Shown here: positions 55,851 through 64,000 of the stretch, one piece after another
How positions within the stretch are numbered: the first letter of the stretch is position 1
Layout: the number at the start of each line of letters is the position of its first letter
From: Eshraghiella crossota
GTDB taxonomy: Bacteria > Bacillota > Clostridia > Lachnospirales > Lachnospiraceae
NCBI RefSeq assembly: GCF_025148445.1
Contig: NZ_CP102270.1
Span: 1,240,001-1,304,000 of the forward strand
Length of the DNA: 64,000 nt
Direction of reading: 5' to 3'
Translations under genes and position numbers: made by a program
The notes under the pieces: model-generated
What the model was told of the DNA's origin: nothing
The model's input: only the letters and a program-made list of their open reading frames with translations
Databases searched by the model: none

Positions 55851-56522
55851 ATGAATAATTCAGTAATTATTAAAGGCAATAAATATGGAATAGTGGTTGT
55901 GCTTGATGATAAGATACCTTTTGCACAGCTTAGGGAAGATATTGCCAACAAATTTAAAAGTGCTACGAAGTTTTTTGATAAAGCCAATATGGCAGTTTCG
56001 TTTGAAGGTCGTAAACTTTCATCCGAAGAAGAGCGTGATGTACTTGACATCATTGCAGCCAATTCCGAGCTTAATATTGTATGTGTTATTGATAACAATG
56101 AAATAAGAGAACAATGCTTTAAAAAAGCTGTTGAAGAAAGGCTTGAGGAGATTTCATCACAGACCGGACAGTTCTATAAAGGAACACTTCGTTCCGGTCA
56201 GATGCTTGAGTCTGAAAGCAGCATTATAATACTGGGAGATATAAATCCGGGTGCAAAAGTTATCGCAAAAGGCAATGTTATCATACTCGGTTCGCTTAAA
56301 GGTAATATATATGCCGGAGCCAATGGTAATGAGGATGCATTTGTTGTCGCACTTGAAATGGCTCCGATCCAGATTAGAATCGGTGATACAATTGCAAGAA
56401 GTGACGATAATAACGGCAAACCTAAAAAAATGGGTGACGGAATTATGATTGCCTTTGTTGAGGATGGTAATATTTATATTGAAAAGTTAGATAAAACCAT
56501 ACTTGACGATATAAGAATATAA
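55851..56522 (+). CDS. minC: Septum site-determining protein MinC
   Basis: 223 residues. Inhibits FtsZ assembly away from midcell. N-terminal domain about 1-100; C-terminal beta-helix (about 115-215) with the typical FYKGTLRSGQ, ILGDINPGAKVIAKGNVIILGSL-type repeats. AGGGGGCTGAACC precedes ATG 55851. It starts the minCDE group, 12 bp after the PBP2 gene. Confidence 0.95.
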   Translation: MNNSVIIKGNKYGIVVVLDDKIPFAQLREDIANKFKSATKFFDKANMAVSFEGRKLSSEEERDVLDIIAANSELNIVCVIDNNEIREQCFKKAVEERLEEISSQTGQFYKGTLRSGQMLESESSIIILGDINPGAKVIAKGNVIILGSLKGNIYAGANGNEDAFVVALEMAPIQIRIGDTIARSDDNNGKPKKMGDGIMIAFVEDGNIYIEKLDKTILDDIRI

Positions 56523-56548
56523 AAAGCACAAAAAAATACAATTTTTAG

Positions 56549-56577
56549 TTGATTATGGCACAAAAAAATAGCATAAT
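56549..56577 (+). promoter_or_regulatory. Candidate promoter for minD
   Basis: TTGATT, 17-base spacer, CATAAT, in the 86-bp minC-minD gap. The gap also has a 13-base direct repeat GCACAAAAAAATA at 56526 and 56558. Confidence 0.45.
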
Positions 56578-56608
56578 AAATAAGTATTATATAAATGGAG
56601 GAAACAAA

Positions 56609-57394
56609 ATGAGTGAGGTTATAGTTGTTACATCAGGTAAAGGCGGTGTTGGTAAAACAACAACATCTGCAAATGTAGGTACCGGTCTGGCTAAATTAAA
56701 TAAAAAAGTAATATTAATTGATACAGATATAGGATTAAGAAACCTTGACGTTGTAATGGGTCTTGAAAACAGAATAGTATACAATCTTGTAGATGTTGTT
56801 GAAGGCAACTGCAGAATTAAACAGGCATTAATTAAAGATAAGAGATATGCCAATCTTTATCTTCTTCCATCAGCACAGACAAGAGATAAGACAAGCGTTA
56901 CACCTGAACAGATGAAGAAACTTATAGATGAGCTTAGGGAAGAATTTGATTACATAATCCTTGATTGTCCTGCAGGAATCGAACAGGGCTTTAAGAATGC
57001 TATTGCAGGTGCCGACAGAGCACTTGTTGTTACAACCCCTGAAGTATCGGCAATAAGAGATGCTGACCGTATTATCGGTCTTCTTGAAGCTAACGAGATT
57101 AAGAGAACAGATCTTATCGTAAACAGAATCCGTATGGATATGGTTAAGAAAGGTGATATGATGTCAATAGAAGATGTTGTAGATATTCTTTCTGTTAATT
57201 TGATAGGTGCTGTTCCTGATGATGAAAACATCGTTATTTCTACTAACCAGGGTGAGCCTCTCGTAGGAAGTGATACCCTTGCAGGAAAAGCTTATATGAA
57301 TATCTGCCGCAGAATTATAGGTGAGGATGTTCCATTACTTGATTTAAATGGTAAAACGGGATTTTTTGCAAAATTGTTTAAGAAAAATAAATAG
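56609..57394 (+). CDS. minD: Septum site-determining ATPase MinD
   Basis: 261 residues from ATG 56609 with GGAGG 7 bases upstream; an in-frame start at 56549 adds 20 residues before the conserved MSEVIVVTSG and is rejected. Deviant Walker A KGGVGKT is at 11-17, DTDIGLRNLDVVMGLE follows, and the C-terminal amphipathic helix TGFFAKLFKKNK binds the membrane. Recruits MinC and is released by MinE. Confidence 0.97.
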   Translation: MSEVIVVTSGKGGVGKTTTSANVGTGLAKLNKKVILIDTDIGLRNLDVVMGLENRIVYNLVDVVEGNCRIKQALIKDKRYANLYLLPSAQTRDKTSVTPEQMKKLIDELREEFDYIILDCPAGIEQGFKNAIAGADRALVVTTPEVSAIRDADRIIGLLEANEIKRTDLIVNRIRMDMVKKGDMMSIEDVVDILSVNLIGAVPDDENIVISTNQGEPLVGSDTLAGKAYMNICRRIIGEDVPLLDLNGKTGFFAKLFKKNK

Positions 57395-57408
57395 GGAGAA
57401 GATATATT

Positions 57409-57687
57409 ATGGGATTATTTGAGTTATTTAAAAAGAAAAATTCCGGAGGCGTAGCTAAAGACAGATTAAAACTTTTGCTTGTATCCGATAGGGCTAATTG
57501 TTCTCCTGATGTAATGGAAATGATTAAGAATGACATTATTAATGTTATTTCCAAGTATATGGATATTGATGTTGAGGGACTTGACATTCAGATTACACAG
57601 ACACAGTCTGAGACAAGCAATGGCACAGTTCCTGCTTTATTTGCAAATATTCCGATTAAAGACTTAAAAAATAGAAGCAAACAGTAA
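57409..57687 (+). CDS. minE: Cell division topological specificity factor MinE
   Basis: 92 residues, normal size. The N-terminal membrane and MinD-contact part reads LFELFKKKNSGGVAKDRLKLLLVSDR, typical of MinE, with a beta C-terminal domain. ATG 57409 follows AGGGAGAAG. Drives MinD off the membrane, so full MinCDE oscillation is possible in this organism, together with SpoIVA-type sporulation. Confidence 0.95.
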   Translation: MGLFELFKKKNSGGVAKDRLKLLLVSDRANCSPDVMEMIKNDIINVISKYMDIDVEGLDIQITQTQSETSNGTVPALFANIPIKDLKNRSKQ

Positions 57688-57699
57688 ATTTAAAAGATT

Positions 57700-58875
57700 A
57701 TGAAAAAGCTAAAAAATATTCACTTTAAATTAAAATATTATAATTTCAGATTGATTTTCTTTATAATTTCGCTTACATTGCTGGGAATTATTGTAATTGG
57801 AAGTGCAGCACCAGGACAGAATTATCAGATGAAGCAGTTGATAGGTATGATTCTCGGTGCAATTATAATGTTGGCTTTATCAGTAATTGATTACAGGTTT
57901 CTTTTGAATTTACACTGGATAGAATATGGTGTATGTGTATTTTTACTTATTCTGGTTCTTATACCGGGAGTCGGCAAAAATGTAAAAGGTGCCCAAAGAT
58001 GGATACCAATAGGTTCGGATTCCGGAATCAATATCCAGCCTTCAGAATTTGCCAAGATATTAATGATTTTGTTCTGGGCATGGCTATATGGTAAGAATCA
58101 GGATAATATTAAAAAATGGAAAAATTTTCTGATATCTTCACTGTTTACATTGCTTGAAATGGGATTAATTGTGAAGGAACCAGATTTATCAACCACTATA
58201 CTTATGTTAGGATTATTCTTTGGTGTACTTTTTATATCCGGTTTCAGCTATAAGAAGTTTGGTATTATTTTTGCCATAGCGGTTCCTATTCTGGTTGGGG
58301 CCATAATCTATATTCAGACACCTAATCAGAAACTGCTTAGGGACTATCAGCTTAATCGTATTTTATCATTTATTAATCCTGATAAATACGATGATTTAAG
58401 ATATCAGCAAGATAATGCGGTGCTTGCAATCGGTTCGGGAGAACTTTATGGAAAAGGCTTATATAATGACAGTTCAGATTCCGTTAAGAATGGTAATTAT
58501 ATAGCAGAACCGCAGACAGACTTTATATTTTCGATTGTAGGAGAAGAGATGGGTTTTGTAGGAAGCTGCATTGTTTTAGGGCTGCTTCTTGCTATAACAA
58601 TTGAATGTATAATTACAGGTGTGAGAGCACTTGATATGCCGGGACGGATAATCTGTTTTGGTATGGCGGCACTTATAGCCCTTCAGACTTTTATAAATAT
58701 TGGTGTAGTAACAGAAATTCTTCCTAATACCGGTATCCCTTTACCGTTTTTTAGTTATGGTCTCAGTTCATTGGTGACTATATATGCGGGAATGGGTCTT
58801 GTATTAAGTGTAAGAATAACTAAAAAAACAGTATTGGAGGAGACAATGAATGAATATAGGTTTAATCGCACATGA
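57700..58875 (+). CDS. rodA: Rod-shape glycosyltransferase RodA (SEDS family)
   Basis: 391 residues with about ten membrane helices. Peptidoglycan polymerase of the elongation machine. Marks include GAQRWIPIGSDSGINIQPSEFAKI, EPDLSTTI with the catalytic Asp, the TDFIFSIVGEEMGF loop and the C-terminal NTGIPLPFFSYGLSS. It works with the PBP2 encoded upstream. The ribosome site is weak. Its last 26 bp overlap mgsA. Confidence 0.95.
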   Translation: MKKLKNIHFKLKYYNFRLIFFIISLTLLGIIVIGSAAPGQNYQMKQLIGMILGAIIMLALSVIDYRFLLNLHWIEYGVCVFLLILVLIPGVGKNVKGAQRWIPIGSDSGINIQPSEFAKILMILFWAWLYGKNQDNIKKWKNFLISSLFTLLEMGLIVKEPDLSTTILMLGLFFGVLFISGFSYKKFGIIFAIAVPILVGAIIYIQTPNQKLLRDYQLNRILSFINPDKYDDLRYQQDNAVLAIGSGELYGKGLYNDSSDSVKNGNYIAEPQTDFIFSIVGEEMGFVGSCIVLGLLLAITIECIITGVRALDMPGRIICFGMAALIALQTFINIGVVTEILPNTGIPLPFFSYGLSSLVTIYAGMGLVLSVRITKKTVLEETMNEYRFNRT

Positions 58876-59245
58876 TTCCAAGAAAAAACTTATGCAGAAT
58901 CTCTGCATTGCTTACAGGGGAATCCTCAGTAAGCATGAGTTATTTGCAACAGGAACTACAGGAAGACTTATTGAAGAAGTTACTAATCTTACTGTAAAAA
59001 AATATCTTGCAGGTCATTTGGGCGGCGAACAGCAGTTGGGTTCCCAGATTGAGACAAATGATATCGATATGGTTATCTTCTTAAGAGATCCGTTGACTCC
59101 GAGAGTGCATGAGCCTGATGCAAGTAATATATTCAAATTATGCGATATACACAATATTCCTTTGGCAACGAATCTTGCCACAGCAGAAATGCTGATTAAA
59201 TCGCTGGACCGAGGAGATTTGGACTGGCGTGAAATATTCAAATAA
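58850..59245 (+). CDS. mgsA: Methylglyoxal synthase
   Basis: 131 residues. Converts dihydroxyacetone phosphate to methylglyoxal, a bypass of glycolysis that relieves phosphate limitation. Family motifs: IGLIAHDSKKK, ATGTTGRLI, GGEQQLGSQI and the catalytic Asp region DMVIFLRDPL. GGAGGAG lies 8 bases before ATG 58850, inside the end of rodA. Confidence 0.96.
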   Translation: MNIGLIAHDSKKKLMQNLCIAYRGILSKHELFATGTTGRLIEEVTNLTVKKYLAGHLGGEQQLGSQIETNDIDMVIFLRDPLTPRVHEPDASNIFKLCDIHNIPLATNLATAEMLIKSLDRGDLDWREIFK

Positions 59246-59255
59246 GGTGCTTGAT

Positions 59256-60266
59256 ATGAAGAACAGACTTTTAAAAATAGTTTTATCCGGTATTATGACA
59301 TTATCTTTATTCGGATGTGGTAAGAGTGCGGATAAAATTGCTAATCAATATACGGTTAATAACAGTGGTGCCGAGTTGTATGCGGACATTCCTTTGACAT
59401 ATACCGATGGTTTTTCATCCAATATTGCGGTTGTAGGAGCAGATGCGGTTAATTCTCCGGGAAGCGATAAAATAACTTCAGATGCTGCATTGCTTGTTGA
59501 TGTAAATACAGGTGAAGTGCTTTTCCAGAAAAATCCTCATAAAAAGGAATATCCGGCAAGTACCACAAAGATTCTTACGTCATTAATTGCAATAAAATAT
59601 GGTGATGCGAACAGTGTGAGAAAAGTCGGTGATGAAGTTATTATTAATGAAAATAATGTTGTTATGTGTGATTTCAGACAGGGGGACCTGATTCCTTTTG
59701 ATATAGCGATTCATGGTGCACTTATGAAATCCGGTAATGATGCAGCTGCGGTTCTGGCTTTGTTCGCTGCGGATAATATGTCGGATGCAGTAGCTTTAAT
59801 GAATAAAGAAGCTAAATCGTTAGGAGCAACAGAATCTAATTTTGTTAATCCTCACGGACTTTATAATGACAATCATTACACAACAGTTTACGACTTATAT
59901 CTGATATTTAATGAGGCAATTAAATACAGTAAATTCGTTGATACACTTTCCTGCATGAAATATACAGGTTCTTTCACAAGAAAGACAGCATATGGAGATT
60001 ATTCTATAGGCTGTTCATATACCAATTCAAACGGTTTTCTTACAGGTTCGTATGCTACACCTGACGGGATTAAGGTATATGGAGGCAAAGCAGGATATAC
60101 GGAAGTTGCAAGGCGTAGTTATGTAATGCTTGCAGAATCCAATAACGGACATAAATATATTATAATAACGATGCGTGCTGAATCTAATTCGCTTATGTAT
60201 AAGGATTTATCAGCTTTACTTAATAAAATACCGGTTGAAAAAAAAAGCTACGCAGACAATGAATAA
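59256..60266 (+). CDS. Serine-type D-Ala-D-Ala carboxypeptidase, lipoprotein (DacF-like)
   Basis: 336 residues from ATG 59256 with AAGGTG 6 bases upstream; a GTG at 59229 would lengthen the N terminus past the signal and is rejected. A lipoprotein signal ends in LSLFG-Cys21. Active-site motifs are Ser102-TT-Lys105, a KSGND for SxN, and GGKAG in place of the usual KTG, so the third motif is altered. Trims pentapeptide stem peptides. It closes the shape operon before a terminator. Confidence 0.9.
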   Translation: MKNRLLKIVLSGIMTLSLFGCGKSADKIANQYTVNNSGAELYADIPLTYTDGFSSNIAVVGADAVNSPGSDKITSDAALLVDVNTGEVLFQKNPHKKEYPASTTKILTSLIAIKYGDANSVRKVGDEVIINENNVVMCDFRQGDLIPFDIAIHGALMKSGNDAAAVLALFAADNMSDAVALMNKEAKSLGATESNFVNPHGLYNDNHYTTVYDLYLIFNEAIKYSKFVDTLSCMKYTGSFTRKTAYGDYSIGCSYTNSNGFLTGSYATPDGIKVYGGKAGYTEVARRSYVMLAESNNGHKYIIITMRAESNSLMYKDLSALLNKIPVEKKSYADNE

Positions 60267-60273
60267 GAAGATT

Positions 60274-60304
60274 AAAACGGTCACAATAAAGTGACCGTTT
60301 TTTA
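60274..60304. terminator. Bidirectional terminator
   Basis: AAAACGGTCAC and GTGACCGTTTT form a perfect 11-bp stem around AATAAA with T's on the + side and A's on the other. It serves both the carboxypeptidase gene and the convergent DUF378 gene. Confidence 0.9.
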
Positions 60305-60313
60305 ATGATATTA

Positions 60314-60526
60314 TTAGTCTTCTCCAAATCCCCTGATTCTGCCAAATAAGCTGATAAGGTAAAGTCCGGCTAATCCGATGATTGCATATATAATTCTTGA
60401 TACAACTGTCATGTTGCCAAAAATTGCCTTAACCAGATCAAATTTGAAAAAACCTACCAAGCCCCAGTTGATTGCACCTATAAGTACAAGAACCAGACAA
60501 CAATAGTCGAAAAACCTTGAATTCAT
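60314..60526 (-). CDS. DUF378 family small membrane protein
   Basis: 70 residues with two membrane helices (about 7-27 and 43-61). LVLIGAINWGLVGFF and the aromatic-Gly spacing are diagnostic of DUF378. AGGAGGATATTATC-type ribosome site lies before the ATG (complement of 60524-60526). It is a single minus-strand gene between + strand operons; function unknown. Confidence 0.88.
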   Translation of the reverse strand: MNSRFFDYCCLVLVLIGAINWGLVGFFKFDLVKAIFGNMTVVSRIIYAIIGLAGLYLISLFGRIRGFGED

Positions 60527-60644
60527 TGATAATATCCTCCTTTATAAGATACTATTATCATTTTCATTTTTTTGAATTTTATCATAGAAATTTTATGCAA
60601 AGAATGGTAAAATATAATATTGAAATAATTGAATGGAGCATGTT

Positions 60645-62009
60645 ATGGGTAAACGGGGAAACATTGTCAAATTTAATAAAAAAATAGATTTTAATATAGG
60701 CTATGTGGTTTTTATTGTAATTATATTATACCTTGCTATTTCTGTTATTATATATGCCGCAAGTGATAAAGTTGTGATTTACGAAGTGAACAAAGGTTCG
60801 TTATCTCTTAATAATGTATATTCGGGAATTATAGCAAGGGATGAGCAGATTGTAAAATCGGAGTATTCCGGTAATATCAATTATTATCTGGATGACAAGG
60901 AAAAAACTGATAAGGTTACGGTTATTTATTCTGTTGATGAAACAGGACATATATCAGAGCTTCTGTCAAAGTATTCAGAAGATTCATTACCTGACAGGAC
61001 TGTTGAAGATATTAAGAATCTTTTATCGGGATATACTTCATCCTATTCAGAAAATACATACGGAAACCTGTATGAAGTCAAGAATAAAATAGAATCAAAG
61101 CTTAACCGTTCACATTACAATATTATCCTTAAAGAATTGGACAAACTTATTGAAGAATCCGGTAATACGTCTCTTTTCCATAAGGTAACCGCTAAAAATA
61201 CAGGAATTGTAATGTTTACAACAGACGGATATGAAGGAATTAACGATGAAGGAATCGATAAAGCATACTCAGAAAAAGAAAGTTACACCCAGACAAGCTT
61301 AAGGGACAGTGAAATTATTAATACCGGAGACCTGGCATACAGACTGATTTCATCCGATACATGGTATATTTATATTAAACTGAATGAGAGTGATATTGCG
61401 GCATTTGCAGACAAAACATCTGTTAATATAAGATTCAGTAATGATGATATAGAATGTCAGGCAGGTTTTGAGATGATTAAATCAGGAGGCAATACATACG
61501 GAAAACTGAAGCTCAATAAATATATGATTAATTTTGCTGAGGAACGTTATGTTGATATAGAGATTGTTGAATCATCAAAAACAGGACTTAAAATTCCTAT
61601 TACATCGGTTTTAAAGAAAAATTTTTATACAATACCTCTTAAATTTCTTACCGAATCCAATAATTTTGTAAGAATATATTACAAATCAAACGGTGAGATG
61701 GAAACCGAACCTGTTAATGCGACAATTTATGATTCGGATGACAAATATTATTTTGTTTCAATGTCTGATTTTTCAAATGGTGATATAATTGCCGATGCTG
61801 AGACAGGTGAACAGTATGTAATAGGTACTATAGGAGAATTACCGGGTGTGTACTGCGTCAATAAAGGCTATACGCAGTTCAGAAAGGTAGATATAATAGA
61901 CCGTAATAATGAATACTACATTATAAAACAAGGCTCTGCTTATGGACTTAAAGTATATGACCATATTGTACTTGATTACAGTACGGTAAAAGAAGATGAG
62001 CTTATATAG
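60645..62009 (+). CDS. HlyD-like membrane adaptor protein
   Basis: 454 residues from ATG 60645 (GGAG 6 bases upstream; ATG 60633 in frame lies before that site). One membrane helix (about 17-40), then an outside domain beginning VVIYEVNKGSLSLNNVYSGIIARDEQIV, a biotinyl-lipoyl-like strand pair. The middle is helical and the end is beta-rich. This matches a clostridial HlyD-type protein encoded upstream of yggS-sepF. No ABC or MFS partner gene is next to it, which argues against ordinary efflux; a division link is only positional inference. Confidence 0.75.
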   Translation: MGKRGNIVKFNKKIDFNIGYVVFIVIILYLAISVIIYAASDKVVIYEVNKGSLSLNNVYSGIIARDEQIVKSEYSGNINYYLDDKEKTDKVTVIYSVDETGHISELLSKYSEDSLPDRTVEDIKNLLSGYTSSYSENTYGNLYEVKNKIESKLNRSHYNIILKELDKLIEESGNTSLFHKVTAKNTGIVMFTTDGYEGINDEGIDKAYSEKESYTQTSLRDSEIINTGDLAYRLISSDTWYIYIKLNESDIAAFADKTSVNIRFSNDDIECQAGFEMIKSGGNTYGKLKLNKYMINFAEERYVDIEIVESSKTGLKIPITSVLKKNFYTIPLKFLTESNNFVRIYYKSNGEMETEPVNATIYDSDDKYYFVSMSDFSNGDIIADAETGEQYVIGTIGELPGVYCVNKGYTQFRKVDIIDRNNEYYIIKQGSAYGLKVYDHIVLDYSTVKEDELI

Positions 62010-62018
62010 GAGGATGGA

Positions 62019-62711
62019 ATGGTAACGGATAATTTAAAAAAAGTAATCGAAAGAATGGAAAATGCTGCAAAAAGGGCAGGACGTAATCCGGAAGATATTA
62101 CCTTGATAGCAGTAAGCAAGACCAAACCGGTTGAACTGATTAAGCAGGTCTATGATGCAGGAATCAGGGAATTCGGTGAAAATAAAGTTCAGGAAATTGA
62201 CAGAAAATCAGAAATCCTGCCAAAGGATATTAAGTGGCATATGATTGGACACCTTCAAAGAAATAAAGTTAAAACGGTAATCAAAGAGGCGTGTCTGATT
62301 CATTCAGTAGATTCAATCAGATTAGCGGAACAGATTAGTAAAGATGCGGCAACGCTTGGAATAAGCGTACCTGTTTTACTGGAGGTCAACATTGCCTGTG
62401 AAGAGTCCAAATACGGATTTAAAGCAGAAGAAACCGAAGCCGCACTTGTCGAAATAGCAAAACTTCCTAATATTACAGTTCGTGGACTTATGACAAGTGC
62501 TCCTATAACGGACAATCCGGAAGATAACAGAATATATTTCAAGGCTTTAAAGCAATTATGTGTTGACTTGAAAGCAAAAAACATTGATAATACAAGTATG
62601 GATTTTCTGTCGATGGGTATGACAGGAGATTTTGAGGTGGCTGTAGAAGAAGGTGCGACACATATCAGAGTCGGTACGGCCATTTTTGGAGAAAGAGATT
62701 ATTCAATATAA
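62019..62711 (+). CDS. PLP homeostasis protein YggS/YlmE
   Basis: 230 residues. TIM-barrel PLP-binding protein of the alanine-racemase N-terminal fold, with the PLP lysine at Lys34 in AVSKTKPVE. Other marks: FGENKVQEI, WHMIGHLQRNK and the C-terminal SMGMTGDFEVAVEEGATHIRVGTAIFG. Called YlmE in Bacillus, where it lies in the same division cluster (ylmE-sepF-ylmG-ylmH). An AGGAGGATGGA site precedes ATG 62019. Confidence 0.95.
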   Translation: MVTDNLKKVIERMENAAKRAGRNPEDITLIAVSKTKPVELIKQVYDAGIREFGENKVQEIDRKSEILPKDIKWHMIGHLQRNKVKTVIKEACLIHSVDSIRLAEQISKDAATLGISVPVLLEVNIACEESKYGFKAEETEAALVEIAKLPNITVRGLMTSAPITDNPEDNRIYFKALKQLCVDLKAKNIDNTSMDFLSMGMTGDFEVAVEEGATHIRVGTAIFGERDYSI

Positions 62712-62726
62712 CTAAGGAGATTTTTT

Positions 62727-63284
62727 ATGAAATTATTTGATAATTTATTAGACAAGATGAAGCTTTCGTCAGATGATGACGAATATGAAGATGATGATAT
62801 GATGGATGATGACGAAGTGGAAGAAGAACGTGTCTCTAGAAGAATGCGTAAAGCTTCAACTAAGGAGGACACTTATGATGATGACGATGAAGAAGAGAAG
62901 GTTGAAAAAGTCAGACCTAGGAAGAATGTTTCGGAACGTCAGGCTAAGTCAAGCAGTAATAAAATTGTTAATTTGAGGAGGGTCACAAGCTCAAGTATGG
63001 AAGTATGTTTATTTAAACCTAATAATTATGATACAGACAGCAGGGAAATTGCTGATACTTTATTAGAAGGCAAATCAGTATTACTTAATTTTGAAGGGAT
63101 TGAAATTGCCGTTGCACAGCGTATAGTTGATTTTATTTCAGGAGTTACGCATGCAATAGATGGAAAGCTTCAGAAGATTTCCAGGTATATTTTCATTGTT
63201 ACTCCACGTAATGTTGATTTGTCCGGAGATTTTACAGAATCCGACCTGAATGATTTTGCATTTTCACAGGGACTTGATTTTTAA
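62727..63284 (+). CDS. sepF: Cell division protein SepF
   Basis: 185 residues. FtsZ-binding ring protein that ties the Z ring to the membrane. The N-terminal MKLFDNLLDKMKL is the membrane-binding helix, residues about 15-85 form an acidic then basic disordered linker (several Asp/Glu runs), and the SepF domain is about 88-170, with SSMEVCLFKPNNYDT and ADTLLEGKSVLLNFEG. TAAGGAGA precedes ATG 62727. Its stop overlaps ylmH; the usual ylmG gene is missing between them. Confidence 0.95.
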   Translation: MKLFDNLLDKMKLSSDDDEYEDDDMMDDDEVEEERVSRRMRKASTKEDTYDDDDEEEKVEKVRPRKNVSERQAKSSSNKIVNLRRVTSSSMEVCLFKPNNYDTDSREIADTLLEGKSVLLNFEGIEIAVAQRIVDFISGVTHAIDGKLQKISRYIFIVTPRNVDLSGDFTESDLNDFAFSQGLDF

Positions 63285-64000
63285 TGGAAAATGACGACAG
63301 GATGGTATGTAACAGATTTATGGAAGCTGCGGATAACTGTTATTATAGGAATGTGCCGACTTCCACGGATTTTCTGGATATATATAAACAGAATCTGTTT
63401 AATACCGTAATCAGGGAGCTTCCACCGGTTCAGTACAGATTTGATGGTGGGTACGAGCTTGCCGAGAGAAAAGTTATTATGTTTCTCCCACAGGATTCAG
63501 AAATTTCTGATTTACCTTTTTTGACACTAAAAGTTACGCCACGCAATCTTCATTTTACTGAGAAGCTGAATCACAGGGATTATCTTGGTTCTATTATGGG
63601 ATTAGGTATTAAAAGGGATAAAGTGGGAGATATACTTTTGTATGATAATTTTGCATATATATTCTGCATGAAAAGTATTGCAGAATATCTGACTGATAAT
63701 CTGTTAAAAATCCGTAATACATATGTAACTGTTACAGAAATAAGCAATGAAGAGTTTATCTATGAACCATCCTATGAGGTCATAAAAGGAAGCGTAGCTT
63801 CTTTGAGGCTTGATGCGGTTATTGCTCTTGGCTTTAACGGTTCAAGAAGTCATATTACATCATATATTATTGATGGTAAGGTATCTGTGAATGGACGTAT
63901 AATAACAAGTAACGCTTATAATCTTAAGGCCGGCGATATTATTTCTGTTCATGGGCTTGGGAAAATACGTTATATGGATACATTGTCCGAGACCAAAAAG
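63284..64000 (+). CDS. ylmH: S4-domain RNA-binding protein YlmH, 3' end cut by window edge
   Basis: ATG 63284 overlaps the sepF stop (TAATG), and the frame stays open to the end of the window, giving 239 codons of an expected roughly 257. The middle has the family motif HRDYLGSIMGLGIKRDKVGDIL, and an S4 domain starts at about residue 175 (SLRLDAVIALGFNGSRSHITSYIIDGKVSVNG). In Bacillus YlmH takes part in ribosome quality control and sits in the same cluster. No defects are visible. Confidence 0.95.
   Translation, partial: MENDDRMVCNRFMEAADNCYYRNVPTSTDFLDIYKQNLFNTVIRELPPVQYRFDGGYELAERKVIMFLPQDSEISDLPFLTLKVTPRNLHFTEKLNHRDYLGSIMGLGIKRDKVGDILLYDNFAYIFCMKSIAEYLTDNLLKIRNTYVTVTEISNEEFIYEPSYEVIKGSVASLRLDAVIALGFNGSRSHITSYIIDGKVSVNGRIITSNAYNLKAGDIISVHGLGKIRYMDTLSETKK

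Overview
The window looks like a chromosome segment from a low-GC, spore-forming Clostridia bacterium, most likely Lachnospiraceae. Signs are AT-rich codon use, spoIVA and yqfC-yqfD together with minCDE, strong AGGAGG-type ribosome sites, tightly packed operons and a two-domain-style tmRNA whose tag ends in LAFAA. Nearly all genes lie on the + strand. Only prs and a small DUF378 gene are on the minus strand. I see no rRNA, tRNA, CRISPR array, transposase or integrase.

Layout: 1-4.6 kb holds two tandem paralogous anchored proteins (the first cut by the window edge) followed by two ABC permeases and one ATPase. 4.7-9.7 kb is gpmI, secG, rnr, smpB and ssrA; the last three form the trans-translation and RNA-quality-control cluster. 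9.8-17.1 kb is an accessory region just behind ssrA. It has a small EamA-like transporter, a frameshifted acetyltransferase, an internally deleted SdpI-like gene, a VOC-family gene between 48-bp direct repeats, a HipBA-like pair, another acetyltransferase, a methyltransferase, several decaying gene fragments, and a 63-bp tandem repeat array.

17.2-30.5 kb returns to core genes: prs and der from divergent promoters, gpsA, a large MalT/LuxR-type regulator, spoIVA with a candidate sigma-E promoter inside a hairpin, a membrane-anchored MutS-like ATPase, rnhA, alaS and rpsU. 30.6-50.6 kb is a long run: yqfC-yqfD-phoH-ybeY-cdd, two flavoproteins, proB and proA separated by dCMP deaminase and 5-formyl-THF cyclo-ligase genes, miaB, a SulP transporter, mutS-mutL-miaA, a COG4100 PLP enzyme and radC.

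50.6-64 kb is a cell-shape and division block: mreBCD, a large PBP2, minCDE, rodA, mgsA and a D,D-carboxypeptidase lipoprotein; then, past a bidirectional terminator, DUF378, an HlyD-like adaptor, yggS, sepF and the start of ylmH (open at the right edge). The most unusual material is the repeat array, the gene debris behind ssrA, the HipBA-like pair and the nested spoIVA promoter-hairpin.
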